A stretch of 64,000 nucleotides of DNA, taken from Tellurirhabdus bombi. Lineage in GTDB: Bacteria > Bacteroidota > Bacteroidia > Cytophagales > Spirosomataceae. Of this stretch, positions 35,829 through 44,875 are shown in pieces; within the stretch, counting starts at the first letter, position 1; each line of letters starts with the position of its first letter. The translations under genes were made by a program, and so were the position numbers. The stretch lies in contig NZ_CP090557.1 in assembly GCF_021484805.1 (NCBI RefSeq), forward strand, positions 62,001 through 126,000. The letters run 5' to 3'. The notes under the pieces were generated by a model, which worked only from the letters and a program-made list of their open reading frames with translations, was not told the DNA's origin and made no database searches.

Positions 35829-36164
35829 ATGAGAAGCCATTCCCAGGTTATTTACGAAGTTACGATTCAATACATTGGTTCACTGAATACAATCCGGCAG
35901 CGCGAGCCGTTCACGGTCTACTTTTCAAATCTGAAAAAAGCAGTTGAAAGCATTGTTAACCACTTGGCCCTGAACGGATGGCCCATTAAAGTCAATTACA
36001 CCGCCGTTTATCGAAGTCTGAAGCAGCGGGGAAATTACTACTGTGATTTCGACGTTGCGGGTGCCCGGGTCTTTCGGATTCGGATTATTCCCCAAATTCT
36101 CAATCCGGTTCTGACCACAATGGGAATTGACGAGAAACCTACGGAACCCACCAAAAAAAGGTAA
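35829..36164 (+). CDS. Conserved-looking hypothetical protein, 111 residues
   Basis: I do not recognise this protein. The ATG at 35829 is preferred to a TTG 63 bases upstream. The sequence is soluble and basic, with VIYEVTIQYIGSLNT near the start, and the C-terminal part has an FRIRIIPQILNPVLTTMGI segment and a Lys-rich end. The N-terminal half alternates strand-like and aromatic stretches. It stands alone between the GT-C-like genes and the convergent beta-lactamase-fold gene. A terminator-like stem overlaps its stop codon. Confidence 0.5.
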   Translation: MRSHSQVIYEVTIQYIGSLNTIRQREPFTVYFSNLKKAVESIVNHLALNGWPIKVNYTAVYRSLKQRGNYYCDFDVAGARVFRIRIIPQILNPVLTTMGIDEKPTEPTKKR

Positions 36165-36202
36165 TCCTGCCAGACGCTTATCTTAAGCCACCAGCAGGAT
36201 TA
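36162..36202 (+). terminator. Terminator-like hairpin overlapping stop codon of the 35829 gene
   Basis: TAATCCTGC at 36162-36170, which includes the stop TAA, pairs with GCAGGATTA at 36194-36202. The loop is large (23 bases). A short T-containing stretch follows. Confidence 0.45.
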
Positions 36203-36231
36203 TTAAAATTATTGAATGATTTTCTAACTAG

Positions 36232-37638
36232 CTACTCAAGCGGCAAAGCCGTTTTACTCACCAAAGGCAAACCTGCCGCTTTGATGGCGGCTATTCCACC
36301 CGCAACATCCACTACTTTCTCAAAACCTCGGGCTTTCAGAATGGAGCTAGCTACCATGGAGCGGTAACCACCCGCGCAGTGAACATACAAAGGCTCATTC
36401 CGATTGAGAGCCGCCATGTGGCTATTTAAGTCGTCGAGCGGCACGTTTTCGGCATTGGCCAGATGCTCAGGGTCGTATTCAGCCGGACGCCGAACATCGA
36501 TTACGGACAAAGTTGGCGTCTCCGCCAGCCTTTCAGCAAAAACGGCGGCGGAAATCGACTCAATTTCATCTACTTCCAGGCCCGCCTTTTTCCAGGCTTC
36601 AAAACCGCCCGATAGATAGCCAATGCAGTAATCATATCCCACCCGAGCCAGACGCAGTACGGTCTCTTCTTCTTTTCCAGCCGGAGTAACCAAAGCGATG
36701 GGCTGCTTTAAATCGGGAATTAAGGCGCCAACCCAGGGGGCGAACTGTCCGTTGAGACCGATGTTTATCGAATTAGGAATAAAACCCTGCGCAAATTCCT
36801 TTGCTTCCCGCACATCAAGCACGAGCGCGTCGGTTTCATTGACGGCGGCCTCAAATGCTTCGGGCGTTAAGGCGTGCGAACCCCGCTCAAGCACTTCGTC
36901 AATGCTATCGTAGCCGGTTTTGTTCAGCATCGCATTTTTAGCAAAGTACTGGGGAGGCTGCGACAGTCCATCCAATACCTGCTCAATAAAGCTCTCTTTC
37001 GTTTCTGCCCGCAAGGCATAATTGAATAGCTTCTGGTTTCCGAGCGTGTCGCTGGTTTCTTTGCTCATGCTTTTACCACAAGCCGACCCAGCGCCATGCC
37101 CCGGATAAACAATCAGATCATCGGACAGCGGCATAATTTTCGTGTGCAAACTATCGTAAAGCAAACTAGCCAAATCCTGCTCTGTTACGTCACCTTTGAT
37201 GGCCAAGTCCGGTCGACCTACATCACCAATAAAGAGCGTATCACCGGTAAAAATGGCGCGTTGTTTTCCCTCTTCATCCAGGAGCAAATACGTTGTTGAC
37301 TCCATCGTATGCCCCGGCGTATGCAGCACTTTTAACTTTATCCGGCCAATGGAAAATTCTTCACCGTCCGTTGCCGTGTAGGCATCAAAGTCCGTTTTGG
37401 CATTTGGGCCGTAGACAATGGTAGCGCCCGTTTTGTGCGCTAAATCCAGGTGTCCCGATACAAAATCGGCATGAAAATGCGTCTCAAATACATACTTAAT
37501 GGTTGCGTTGTCCTGCTCAGCTTTGCGTACATACGGCGCAGTTTCCCGCAGTGGGTCAATCACGGCTGCTTCGCCTTCGCTTTCGAGGTAATAAGCGCCT
37601 TGCGCCAGACAACCCGTATAGATTTGTTCAATTTTCAT
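36232..37638 (-). CDS. Metallo-beta-lactamase-fold hydrolase with two rhodanese domains (persulfide dioxygenase-like)
   Basis: A 468-residue protein. Residues about 1-240 are an MBL-fold domain with THFHADFVSGH, HTPGHT, GDTLFIGDVGRPD and PGHG ligands, as in ETHE1-type persulfide dioxygenases. Two rhodanese domains follow. The first, near residues 250-350, has no catalytic Cys where a rhodanese loop would be (ALVTPAG), so it is probably inactive. The second, near 365-460, has the loop HCAGGYRS with Cys at about 421 and should be active. Role: oxidation and handling of sulfane sulfur. It is 38 bases downstream of a TauE/SafE exporter on the same strand. Confidence 0.87.
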   Translation of the reverse strand: MKIEQIYTGCLAQGAYYLESEGEAAVIDPLRETAPYVRKAEQDNATIKYVFETHFHADFVSGHLDLAHKTGATIVYGPNAKTDFDAYTATDGEEFSIGRIKLKVLHTPGHTMESTTYLLLDEEGKQRAIFTGDTLFIGDVGRPDLAIKGDVTEQDLASLLYDSLHTKIMPLSDDLIVYPGHGAGSACGKSMSKETSDTLGNQKLFNYALRAETKESFIEQVLDGLSQPPQYFAKNAMLNKTGYDSIDEVLERGSHALTPEAFEAAVNETDALVLDVREAKEFAQGFIPNSINIGLNGQFAPWVGALIPDLKQPIALVTPAGKEEETVLRLARVGYDYCIGYLSGGFEAWKKAGLEVDEIESISAAVFAERLAETPTLSVIDVRRPAEYDPEHLANAENVPLDDLNSHMAALNRNEPLYVHCAGGYRSMVASSILKARGFEKVVDVAGGIAAIKAAGLPLVSKTALPLE

Positions 37639-37676
37639 GTTCTTACGCAGCTAGAAGTATCAAAATTTCTTGTGTT

Positions 37677-38513
37677 TTATCGGTTGATGAATGGCATTCC
37701 GCTGTACAGCTCACGTCCCAGAATGCCCAATGCAACTACCAGTACAAACCAGCCAAACCCCTTTTTTAGTTTCACGGGTGCAATGTAGCGCGCCAGCGCC
37801 AGCCCGATAAAAATACCAACTACCGATAAGAGTGTGAAAGGCAGCAGAAAATTCCAGTCAAGCCTGGTGTGTTGGACATCGCCCAGAAACCCAACAAATG
37901 AATTCACGGAAATAATTAAAATCGAAGTCGCTACTGCCCGGTGAATGGGCATTCCTGCCAGCAAGACCAGCATGGGCACGATCAGAAAGCCGCCGCCTGC
38001 CCCTATGGTGCCGGTTAGCAAGCCAACGGCCAGCCCATCCAGCGCCAAAGAAACGTAACGAGGCCGATCAATTCCCGACAGGTGATCGGAGATTTCAGCC
38101 GGTTCGGGCTGCCGGTGGCGAATCATGGCGCGGGCGGCCAGAATCATTACAATCGCAAAAAAATATAAAATGGCGTTGTTCTTCGGAATGACTACCGAGT
38201 TGTACTGAAAAATCGGATCAGGGAGCGCCGGAAGCAGCAAGCGGCGAGCCAGATAAACTGAAATAAACGAGGGTAAAGCGAAGGCCGCCGCTACCCGCAG
38301 ATTGATACGCCCCTTCCAGAATTGAAAAATAGACCCTACCAGCGAGGTCGTTCCTACGACAAAAAGTGAGTAGGAAGTGGCTAGTATAGGTTGCATACCG
38401 AATAGATAGACGAAAATCGGAACTGTCAAAATGGAGCCTCCGCCCCCGGCTAACCCAATCACTAAACCAACCAGTATTGCTGATCCGTAGCCAAGCAGTT
38501 CCGAACTTGTCAT
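37677..38513 (-). CDS. TauE/SafE family sulfite/anion exporter
   Basis: A 278-residue inner-membrane protein with about eight helices. The Gly-rich GLAGGGGSILTVPIFVYL motif at the N-terminus and GTIGAGGGFLIVPMLVLLAG at mid-length are the two repeats typical of TauE/SafE. Family members export sulfite or other sulfonates and thiosulfate. It starts the operon with the MBL/rhodanese protein; the pair suggests that sulfur oxidised by the latter leaves the cell. A TAATTTTG box lies four bases upstream of the start. Confidence 0.82.
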   Translation of the reverse strand: MTSSELLGYGSAILVGLVIGLAGGGGSILTVPIFVYLFGMQPILATSYSLFVVGTTSLVGSIFQFWKGRINLRVAAAFALPSFISVYLARRLLLPALPDPIFQYNSVVIPKNNAILYFFAIVMILAARAMIRHRQPEPAEISDHLSGIDRPRYVSLALDGLAVGLLTGTIGAGGGFLIVPMLVLLAGMPIHRAVATSILIISVNSFVGFLGDVQHTRLDWNFLLPFTLLSVVGIFIGLALARYIAPVKLKKGFGWFVLVVALGILGRELYSGMPFINR

Positions 38514-38517
38514 GGCG

Positions 38518-38525
38518 CAAAATTA
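38518..38525 (-). promoter_or_regulatory. Possible -7 box for TauE operon
   Basis: On the minus strand TAATTTTG fits TAnnTTTG but lies only four bases from the start codon, which would give a near-leaderless transcript. Low confidence. Confidence 0.3.
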
Positions 38526-38534
38526 CAAAAATTA

Positions 38535-38586
38535 AAAAAGAATCCCCTTCAAGTCGGCGGTGGCGCTTTCCTGAAGGGGATTTTTA
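38535..38586 (-). terminator. Intrinsic terminator after amino-acid permease
   Basis: AATCCCCTTCA and TGAAGGGGATT form the stem (38541-38551 and 38572-38582). On the minus strand it ends in ATTCTTTTTT. It separates the permease from the TauE operon. Confidence 0.82.
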
Positions 38587-38632
38587 ATGAAACAGTGAGT
38601 TATTGATTAGCTCACTGTCAAGGCTTTACCGA

Positions 38633-40132
38633 TTATAAGTCATTCAACTTACTATGGCGACGACCGTATAAAAAGTAAACAACCATTCCCAAAATTAACC
38701 ATACCAAGGCTAGTTTCTGGGCCAGGCCGCTCAAATTCAGAATCAGAATGGTGTTCACAATGATGCCCAGTGGCGCAATGATGTTCAGAGCCGGAGCACG
38801 GAAAGGACGCTCCCGATCTGGATCGCGACGGCGCAGAATCCACACGGCCAGACAAACCATCGCAAAAGCGAACAAAGTACCAAAGCTAGTCATATCGCCC
38901 AACACGCTGATCGGTGTGAAGGCCGCAATGGTTGACACTACCGTTCCTACCAGCAGGGTGCTTTTCCAGGGTGTTTTGAATGTTGGGTGAATCTCGCGGA
39001 AGAAGCCCGGTAGCAGACCATCTTTTGCCATACCCAGGAATACCCGCGTTTGGCCCAGCATCATTACCAGCATCACCGAAATCAAACCAACGGTTGCCGC
39101 TGCGGTAATAATGAACACCGCCCAGCCTTGTCCTACTGCGTCAAAAGCGTATGCAACGGGTGCTTTCAGTGCGTCTCCAACAATGTCTTTGTAGTTAATC
39201 ATTCCCGTCAATACCAGCGATACCAGGATGTACAAAACGGTACAAACCAATAGCGAAGTAATAATGGCGAAAGGCATGTCTTTCCGGGGGTTGATTGCTT
39301 CGCCAGCTTGCGTCGAAACGGCATCGAAACCAATATAAGCAAAAAAGATAGCCGAAGCACCACTAACAATACCACCCCAGCCATAAGCTTCGTGCGGTTT
39401 GCCATCTTCACCCGGAATCAGTTCTGGAGCCGGGATAAATGGCTCCCAGTTGGCTGCCCGAACATAAAATACACCGACCAGAATCACGAAAATAACCGCT
39501 GCTACTTTCAGAACCACAATGATGTTGTTGGTATTCGCGGCTTCTTTGATTCCTTTGATTAGAATATACGTCACCAACCAGACAATCAGGAAGGCAGGTA
39601 GATTCAAGGCAAAACCGGGGTCAGGCAGGCCGTTTAGCTGCGCGTAGTTAGCGGCTGACACCGGGTCGTTTCGGAGCCAGAACGGAATGTCAATCCCAAA
39701 TAAATGAACTAGTTTATTAAAATAACCTGACCAGCTTACGGCTACCGTCATGGCTCCCATGGCATATTCCAGAATCAGTCCCCAGCCAATGGCCCAGGCA
39801 AATAATTCGCCGATTGTTCCATACGCATAGGCATAGGCAGAACCTTCAACGGGTAACATGGCCGCGAATTCACCGTAGCAAAGGGCCGCAAAAATACAAC
39901 CAATGCCCGCGATTACGAAAGAAAGCGCCAGCGCAGGACCGGCGTGGTAGTGCGCTGCTGTTCCTGTTAATACAAAAATACCGCCTCCAATGATAGCTCC
40001 AATACCGATAGCAGTTAAGCTCCATTTACCCAGGACGCGCTTCAGTTCACTTTTCTGAATATCCTGTTCAAACAGATACATTGGCTTTTTACGCCATACG
40101 CTTTTGTCTTTAAATTGGCTTTTAGTTTCCAT
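38633..40132 (-). CDS. APC-family amino acid permease
   Basis: A 499-residue permease with about 12 transmembrane segments. The first helix region has IGIGAIIGGGIFVLTGTAA, and helix 6 has the GASAIFFAYIGFDAVSTQAGEA segment, as in CAT/YfnA-like cationic or general amino-acid permeases. The final part has a basic stretch (RRRDPDRERPFR) then two helices. The substrate is not determinable. The gene is alone, with a terminator on both sides and the 24-bp stem of the secDF terminator upstream. Confidence 0.85.
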   Translation of the reverse strand: METKSQFKDKSVWRKKPMYLFEQDIQKSELKRVLGKWSLTAIGIGAIIGGGIFVLTGTAAHYHAGPALALSFVIAGIGCIFAALCYGEFAAMLPVEGSAYAYAYGTIGELFAWAIGWGLILEYAMGAMTVAVSWSGYFNKLVHLFGIDIPFWLRNDPVSAANYAQLNGLPDPGFALNLPAFLIVWLVTYILIKGIKEAANTNNIIVVLKVAAVIFVILVGVFYVRAANWEPFIPAPELIPGEDGKPHEAYGWGGIVSGASAIFFAYIGFDAVSTQAGEAINPRKDMPFAIITSLLVCTVLYILVSLVLTGMINYKDIVGDALKAPVAYAFDAVGQGWAVFIITAAATVGLISVMLVMMLGQTRVFLGMAKDGLLPGFFREIHPTFKTPWKSTLLVGTVVSTIAAFTPISVLGDMTSFGTLFAFAMVCLAVWILRRRDPDRERPFRAPALNIIAPLGIIVNTILILNLSGLAQKLALVWLILGMVVYFLYGRRHSKLNDL

Positions 40133-40208
40133 GCAGGAAGTGTACGAGTAGTAAATCTTGGATTATAACGAAAGAGGATTTGGCAATTTGTCGCTGAATC
40201 TACAAATT

Positions 40209-40268
40209 ATTTTACAGAAACCGAAAAAGCTGAGTATATAAGCCCAGCTTTTTCGGTTTCTGTAAAAT
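40209..40268 (-). terminator. Long hairpin terminator after secDF
   Basis: A perfect 24-bp inverted repeat, 40209-40232 against 40245-40268, surrounds a 12-base loop. It overlaps the last base of the secDF stop codon. The stem's AT-rich outer end and AGCTTTTTCGG core suit a bidirectional terminator for the minus-strand secDF gene. Confidence 0.75.
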
Positions 40269-43200
40269 TATGCTTTAGCCGGTTTGGCACCTTTGCTGGT
40301 TCCTACTACTTCAGGAACAGCAGGCGTTTCGGCAATCTGATCCCGAGTCAGCGTATCAACAACAATTGGTGTTGCCACGAAAAGGGAAGAGTATGTACCC
40401 ACGATGACCCCGAGCAACATGGCGAACGAGAAGCCACGGATTGTTTCCCCACCAAAGATGAACAACACGATCAATACGAGCATGGTTGAAAGACCCGTTA
40501 CGGCCGTACGGCTTAGGGTGCTGTTCAAGGCGTTATTGATAATGGTCGAGATGCTCTCCTTTTTGCTCTTGTTCTCAGCCAGATACTCACGAACCCGGTC
40601 AAATACAACGACTGTATCGTTCATGGAGTAACCCATAATGGTCAACAAGGCACCGATGAAAGCCTGGTCAATATCCAGTGAGAAGGGCAGGAAGCCGTTA
40701 CCAATGGTGAAAATCGCGAGGATAATCAAAACGTCGTGGAACAAGGCAACCACCGCACCGTAACCGAAAGCCAGTTTCTTGAATCGGATCAGGATGTAAC
40801 CAAACACAACGGCGACAGCGAGTAAGATTGACCACAGGGCCGAGTAAATCAGGTCATTGGCAATGGTCGGACCTACTTTCTGCGAGCTTTCGATGCTGCC
40901 TTTGTTGCCTTGAATTTTGGCAATGCTGGCCAAGATCTTCGATTCTGCTTTCTTATCGGACTCAGGTGCTGTTTCATCGGCCAGGTAGCTGGTTGTAATC
41001 CGAACCTGGTTGCTGGCGCCAACGCCAGTACCACCATATGTTTTTACCTCGTTAGCGGTATTTTCGCCCAGTTCTTGCTCCAGTGCTTCCCGGACATCGT
41101 CGGTGCTTACGCCTTTTTCGAAGCGAACCACGTACGAACGACCACCTTTAAAGTCAACGCCTAAACCGAATCCTCTGAAAACAGCCGAAACAATACCTAA
41201 AGCGATGATGGTCGACGAAATCGTGTAGTACAGTTTACGACGCGATACGAAGTCAAAAGCCGAATCTTTGAACAGGTTTTTCGACCAGCTTGATCCGAAA
41301 GCCAATGTTTTACCGTTGCGAACATACGCTTCCAGAATCAAACGCGTGATGAAGATCGCCGCGAACAGGGAAGTGATGATACCGATAACCAGCGTGGTGG
41401 CAAAACCCAGAATCAGACCGGTACCGAAAATAAACAGGATAACCCCGGTCAAAAGCGTCGTTACGTTGGAGTCAATGATCGACGAATACGCATTTTTGAA
41501 ACCATCCGAAATAGCCACCTTAAACGGCTTACCCAGCGCCAGTTCTTCCTTGATACGTTCGTAAATCAGTACGTTTGCATCGACCGCCATACCGATTGTC
41601 AAAACGATACCGGCAATACCCGGCATGGTCAGCGTTGCACCCAGAGAGGCCATCACGCCCAACAGGAAGAACAGGTTAACAAACAGGGCTAAGTCGGCAA
41701 TGAAACCAGCCGTTCCGTAGTACATCACCACGAAAACAAGGACAATGGCCAAACCGATCAGGGATGAAACCACACCCGCCGAAACGGCTTCTGAACCTAG
41801 GGTTGCTCCTACAACGGCCTCTTCCACAATATTGGTCGGCGCAGGAAGTTTACCCGCTTTCAGAACGTTCGCCATATCTTTGGTTTCTTCGATGGTGAAG
41901 TTACCCGTGATGCTAGAGCTACCGTTTGGAATTTCGTTTTGTACCGTTGGCGCTGTGTAAACCAGGTTATCCAGAATAATCGCCACCGGACGGTTGATGT
42001 TAGCCGCAGTCAGGGAGCGCCATTTACGGGCACCTTCGGCGTTCATACGCATGGTTACTTCTGGACGGCCACGGTCATCATAGTCATTGGAAGCGTCAAC
42101 AATTACATCACCTTCCAGAGCCGCACGACCCGCTGGTTTACGCAGGAAGTAAAGCGGTAAAATTTCTTTGTTATCACCGGCTTTCATCGTTTTACGATCC
42201 CACGAGATCGCTGCATCTGCCGGGAACAGGGCTTTCACTTCCGGACGGCCCAGAATTTCGTTGGCCCGTGCCGTATCTTTCAGGAATACGCCCAGTTGGT
42301 TTTGCGAGATCGGTACAAACAGATTTGTCAGAGCTGCATTTTGAGCCGCCTGAGCCGACGTATCGCTTTTCGCTGAATCACCTTTCGCAATCTGGTTTTT
42401 CTGCGCTAGCTGTGCTTCCAGGCTGGTAGCACCGCTTTTATTCGTTGTGTCTGTAGTGGCTGCGCTGGTTCCCGTTTTAGCCGCTGCTGCTTTCAGGTTG
42501 GCCGCTTCCTGGACCATATAAGCGCCAAGTTGTTCCAGACCCGGAGCAATTTCGTTCAGTTGGTATACTTCCGTAAATTCCAGTTTTGCCGCGCCCGATA
42601 ACAGACGACGTACCCGCTCTGGGTTGTCAACGCCCGGTAACTCAATCAGGATCTGGCTTCTGCCTGGCAACCGCTGGATGTTCGGGTTAGATACCCCAAA
42701 TTTATCAACCCGCGCCTGAATGATCTGGAAGGCTCGGTCGATGGCGCCCTGTACTTCTTCGTTAATCAACTTACGAACTTCAGCGTCCGACGACTGGCGG
42801 TTAATCCGGCTCCGGTTGCCGCTGTTAGCGAAAATATCGGCTAGCCGTGTACCTGGCGATGTTTCTTTGTAAGCGTCGATGAACAGGTCAACGTAGCTCG
42901 ACTGGCTTGATTTTGCGGCCTGATTGGCTTTGGCAATCGCGTCGTTGAATTTAGGGTCGCGGGTTCCACCGGCCAATCCGCGTAGGATGTCGGCGGGAGA
43001 AACTTCAAGTACCACGTGCATCCCGCCTTGTAAGTCCAGACCCAGACCTAACTCGCGTTCAGTAACTTCCTGCAACGTACTTCCCAGATAAACAGGCTCT
43101 TTCCAGAGCGAGTCCAGGTAACGCTGTTTTTTGGCAAAGTCTACTCGACCCTGCGCGTCAGTCGCGTACTTTTCAGCGTCCTGCTTGATGCTTCTGGACA

Positions 43201-43279
43201 CGAATGTAAATGACAGAAAGTAAAGGCATATTGCCGCAATTACCCCCGTCAGGATTAATATACCGGTTCGGTTTTGCAT
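40268..43279 (-). CDS. secDF: Fused protein translocase SecDF
   Basis: A 1003-residue fusion of SecD and SecF, which use the proton motive force to help release secreted proteins on the periplasmic side. The SecD part has GLDLQGGMHVVLEV at residues 78-91. Two sets of six transmembrane helices are present, and the SecF part has VDFKGGRSYVVRFEKG and the GGETIRGFSFAMLLGVIVGTYSS segment. The D1-D4 blocks are complete. Length is normal for Bacteroidota fusions. Start is the ATG at 43277-43279. It lies downstream of a small secreted protein gene on the same strand. Confidence 0.96.
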   Translation of the reverse strand: MQNRTGILILTGVIAAICLYFLSFTFVSRSIKQDAEKYATDAQGRVDFAKKQRYLDSLWKEPVYLGSTLQEVTERELGLGLDLQGGMHVVLEVSPADILRGLAGGTRDPKFNDAIAKANQAAKSSQSSYVDLFIDAYKETSPGTRLADIFANSGNRSRINRQSSDAEVRKLINEEVQGAIDRAFQIIQARVDKFGVSNPNIQRLPGRSQILIELPGVDNPERVRRLLSGAAKLEFTEVYQLNEIAPGLEQLGAYMVQEAANLKAAAAKTGTSAATTDTTNKSGATSLEAQLAQKNQIAKGDSAKSDTSAQAAQNAALTNLFVPISQNQLGVFLKDTARANEILGRPEVKALFPADAAISWDRKTMKAGDNKEILPLYFLRKPAGRAALEGDVIVDASNDYDDRGRPEVTMRMNAEGARKWRSLTAANINRPVAIILDNLVYTAPTVQNEIPNGSSSITGNFTIEETKDMANVLKAGKLPAPTNIVEEAVVGATLGSEAVSAGVVSSLIGLAIVLVFVVMYYGTAGFIADLALFVNLFFLLGVMASLGATLTMPGIAGIVLTIGMAVDANVLIYERIKEELALGKPFKVAISDGFKNAYSSIIDSNVTTLLTGVILFIFGTGLILGFATTLVIGIITSLFAAIFITRLILEAYVRNGKTLAFGSSWSKNLFKDSAFDFVSRRKLYYTISSTIIALGIVSAVFRGFGLGVDFKGGRSYVVRFEKGVSTDDVREALEQELGENTANEVKTYGGTGVGASNQVRITTSYLADETAPESDKKAESKILASIAKIQGNKGSIESSQKVGPTIANDLIYSALWSILLAVAVVFGYILIRFKKLAFGYGAVVALFHDVLIILAIFTIGNGFLPFSLDIDQAFIGALLTIMGYSMNDTVVVFDRVREYLAENKSKKESISTIINNALNSTLSRTAVTGLSTMLVLIVLFIFGGETIRGFSFAMLLGVIVGTYSSLFVATPIVVDTLTRDQIAETPAVPEVVGTSKGAKPAKA

Positions 43280-43358
43280 AAAATTAGCATGGGCACCAGC
43301 CCGTGTATTCTAAATTTGATGGAATAAGTGAATGTAAAAAAGGGAAGGTAAACAAACA

Positions 43359-43383
43359 CAGACGAAGCGTCTGCGAATAGAGT
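43359..43383 (-). terminator. Short hairpin after small secreted protein gene
   Basis: CAGACG-AAG-CGTCTG at 43359-43373, with TGTTTGTTT following on the minus strand. The stem is short but well placed ten bases past the stop, before secDF. Confidence 0.45.
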
Positions 43384-43760
43384 TAGGGCGCGTTGGTCGC
43401 GATGTGATGCCCAAAGACGTTTCGGAAATAGGAAAAATAGAAATAGGGAACCTCAAACAACCGGGGAATTTTAGGCAGATCCCGGACCGTAAGCTGTATC
43501 GTTGGGGGAAGCAGGTATACCGCCTGCGAAAAGTCAAACGAAGTAGCGGGCGTTACCACCGCCTCGAACGAAGCCGCTTTGATCACGGTTTCTTCCGGCT
43601 GGCCAGTCGCTTTACCTGCTTTCTTTTCCGTAGCAACCGGCGCTTTCGCTACAGCCGGAGTGCTAGTCCAGTTGGGACCAACCACGGCCATAAGCAGCAT
43701 CATTCCCGTCAGGAAGAGACTCAGTAAGCGCGATATGTTCGTTGGCCGTTGTACGTTCAT
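43383..43760 (-). CDS. Small secreted or membrane-anchored protein of unknown function
   Basis: A 125-residue protein from the ATG at 43758-43760; a TTG five codons upstream is less likely. Residues 15-35 form a signal anchor or signal peptide (LFLTGMMLLMAVVG). Residues 45-80 are Ala/Lys-rich and low complexity, and the C-terminal 45 residues are aromatic-rich (YLLPPTIQL, YFYFSYF). I recognise no family. It precedes secDF by about 100 bases on the same strand. Confidence 0.5.
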   Translation of the reverse strand: MNVQRPTNISRLLSLFLTGMMLLMAVVGPNWTSTPAVAKAPVATEKKAGKATGQPEETVIKAASFEAVVTPATSFDFSQAVYLLPPTIQLTVRDLPKIPRLFEVPYFYFSYFRNVFGHHIATNAP

Positions 43761-43981
43761 GCACTCATCAATCAATCGCCAAAGCGAAAGAGTCTGCGAA
43801 TTTCGTTACAAATTCGCAGGAAAACAAACGTTTATTTGGCCATAAGCACCCTAAAGCGACAGATTCCGGTTAATTTGTCATTAAAAAATCTTATTTAAAA
43901 AGCTGATAAATATACGAATCCACTTGCCCAAATTTTTTGTTTAAATAGGAAACAACTTACATTCGCCGCAAACAATTGAGA

Positions 43982-44815
43982 ATGGATTTACAGGAATTTA
44001 TACAACTTGCCCTAGCCGAAGATATCGGCGACGGCGATCATACTTCGCTCGCAACCATTCCCGCCGATGCTGAACGTCGGGCCCGGCTGCTGGTCAAACA
44101 AGACGGTATTCTGGCAGGCATAGAAGTGGCCAAAGCTATTTTTGAGACGGTAGACCCCGCGCTTCAGGTGCACGTTTATCAGCAGGATGGCGAAGCCATT
44201 CACTACGGCGACATTGTGCTGACCGTTAGTGGCAACGCCCGCCATATCCTGACAGCGGAACGCCTGGTTCTGAACTGCATGCAGCGCATGAGCGGCATTG
44301 CCACGCATACCCGCGCTATGGTAGCCCTGCTGGAAGGTACTAAAGCCAAGCTGCTTGATACGCGCAAGACCACGCCAAACTTCCGCATCTGCGAGAAGAT
44401 GGCGACCAAAATCGGCGGAGCCGTCAATCACCGGTTTGGTTTATACGACATGATTCTGATTAAAGACAATCATATTGACTACGCCGGTGGAATCGAAGCA
44501 GCCATCAAACACGCAGTTCGGTATTTGCAGGAAACAGACCGTTTTCTCTCTGTCGAAGTTGAAACGCGCAACCGCGCCGAAGTGGAAGAGGTGCTGCGGG
44601 TAGGCCACGTTGACCGAATCATGCTGGATAATTTCAAACCCGACGAACTGCGCCAGATGGTTGAGCTTATCGACGGTCGGCTAATTACGGAAGCGTCGGG
44701 TGGCATCAATGAAACCAACCTGCGTGATTACGCCGAAACAGGCGTTGATTACATCTCGTCTGGTGCCCTGACTCACCAGGTGAAGAGTCTGGATTTAAGT
44801 TTGAAAGCTTACTAA
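43982..44815 (+). CDS. nadC: Nicotinate-nucleotide diphosphorylase (carboxylating)
   Basis: A 277-residue quinolinate phosphoribosyltransferase, the last committed step of de novo NAD synthesis. ATG at 43982 is preferred to an upstream TTG. Motifs: LALAEDIGDGDHTS at the N-terminus, LNCMQRMSGIATHTRAM, then LDTRKTTPNFRICEKMA and KDNHIDYAGG, and SGALTHQVKSLDLSLK at the end. It is the first of three genes nadC-nadA-nadB covering the quinolinate route from aspartate; each gene lies within about 60 bases of the next. Confidence 0.96.
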   Translation: MDLQEFIQLALAEDIGDGDHTSLATIPADAERRARLLVKQDGILAGIEVAKAIFETVDPALQVHVYQQDGEAIHYGDIVLTVSGNARHILTAERLVLNCMQRMSGIATHTRAMVALLEGTKAKLLDTRKTTPNFRICEKMATKIGGAVNHRFGLYDMILIKDNHIDYAGGIEAAIKHAVRYLQETDRFLSVEVETRNRAEVEEVLRVGHVDRIMLDNFKPDELRQMVELIDGRLITEASGGINETNLRDYAETGVDYISSGALTHQVKSLDLSLKAY

Positions 44816-44875
44816 GTATACCCGCCAAGGGTTGACCTTCGCGGCCCATTTTTACGACCCCTATTTGTTTTGGTC

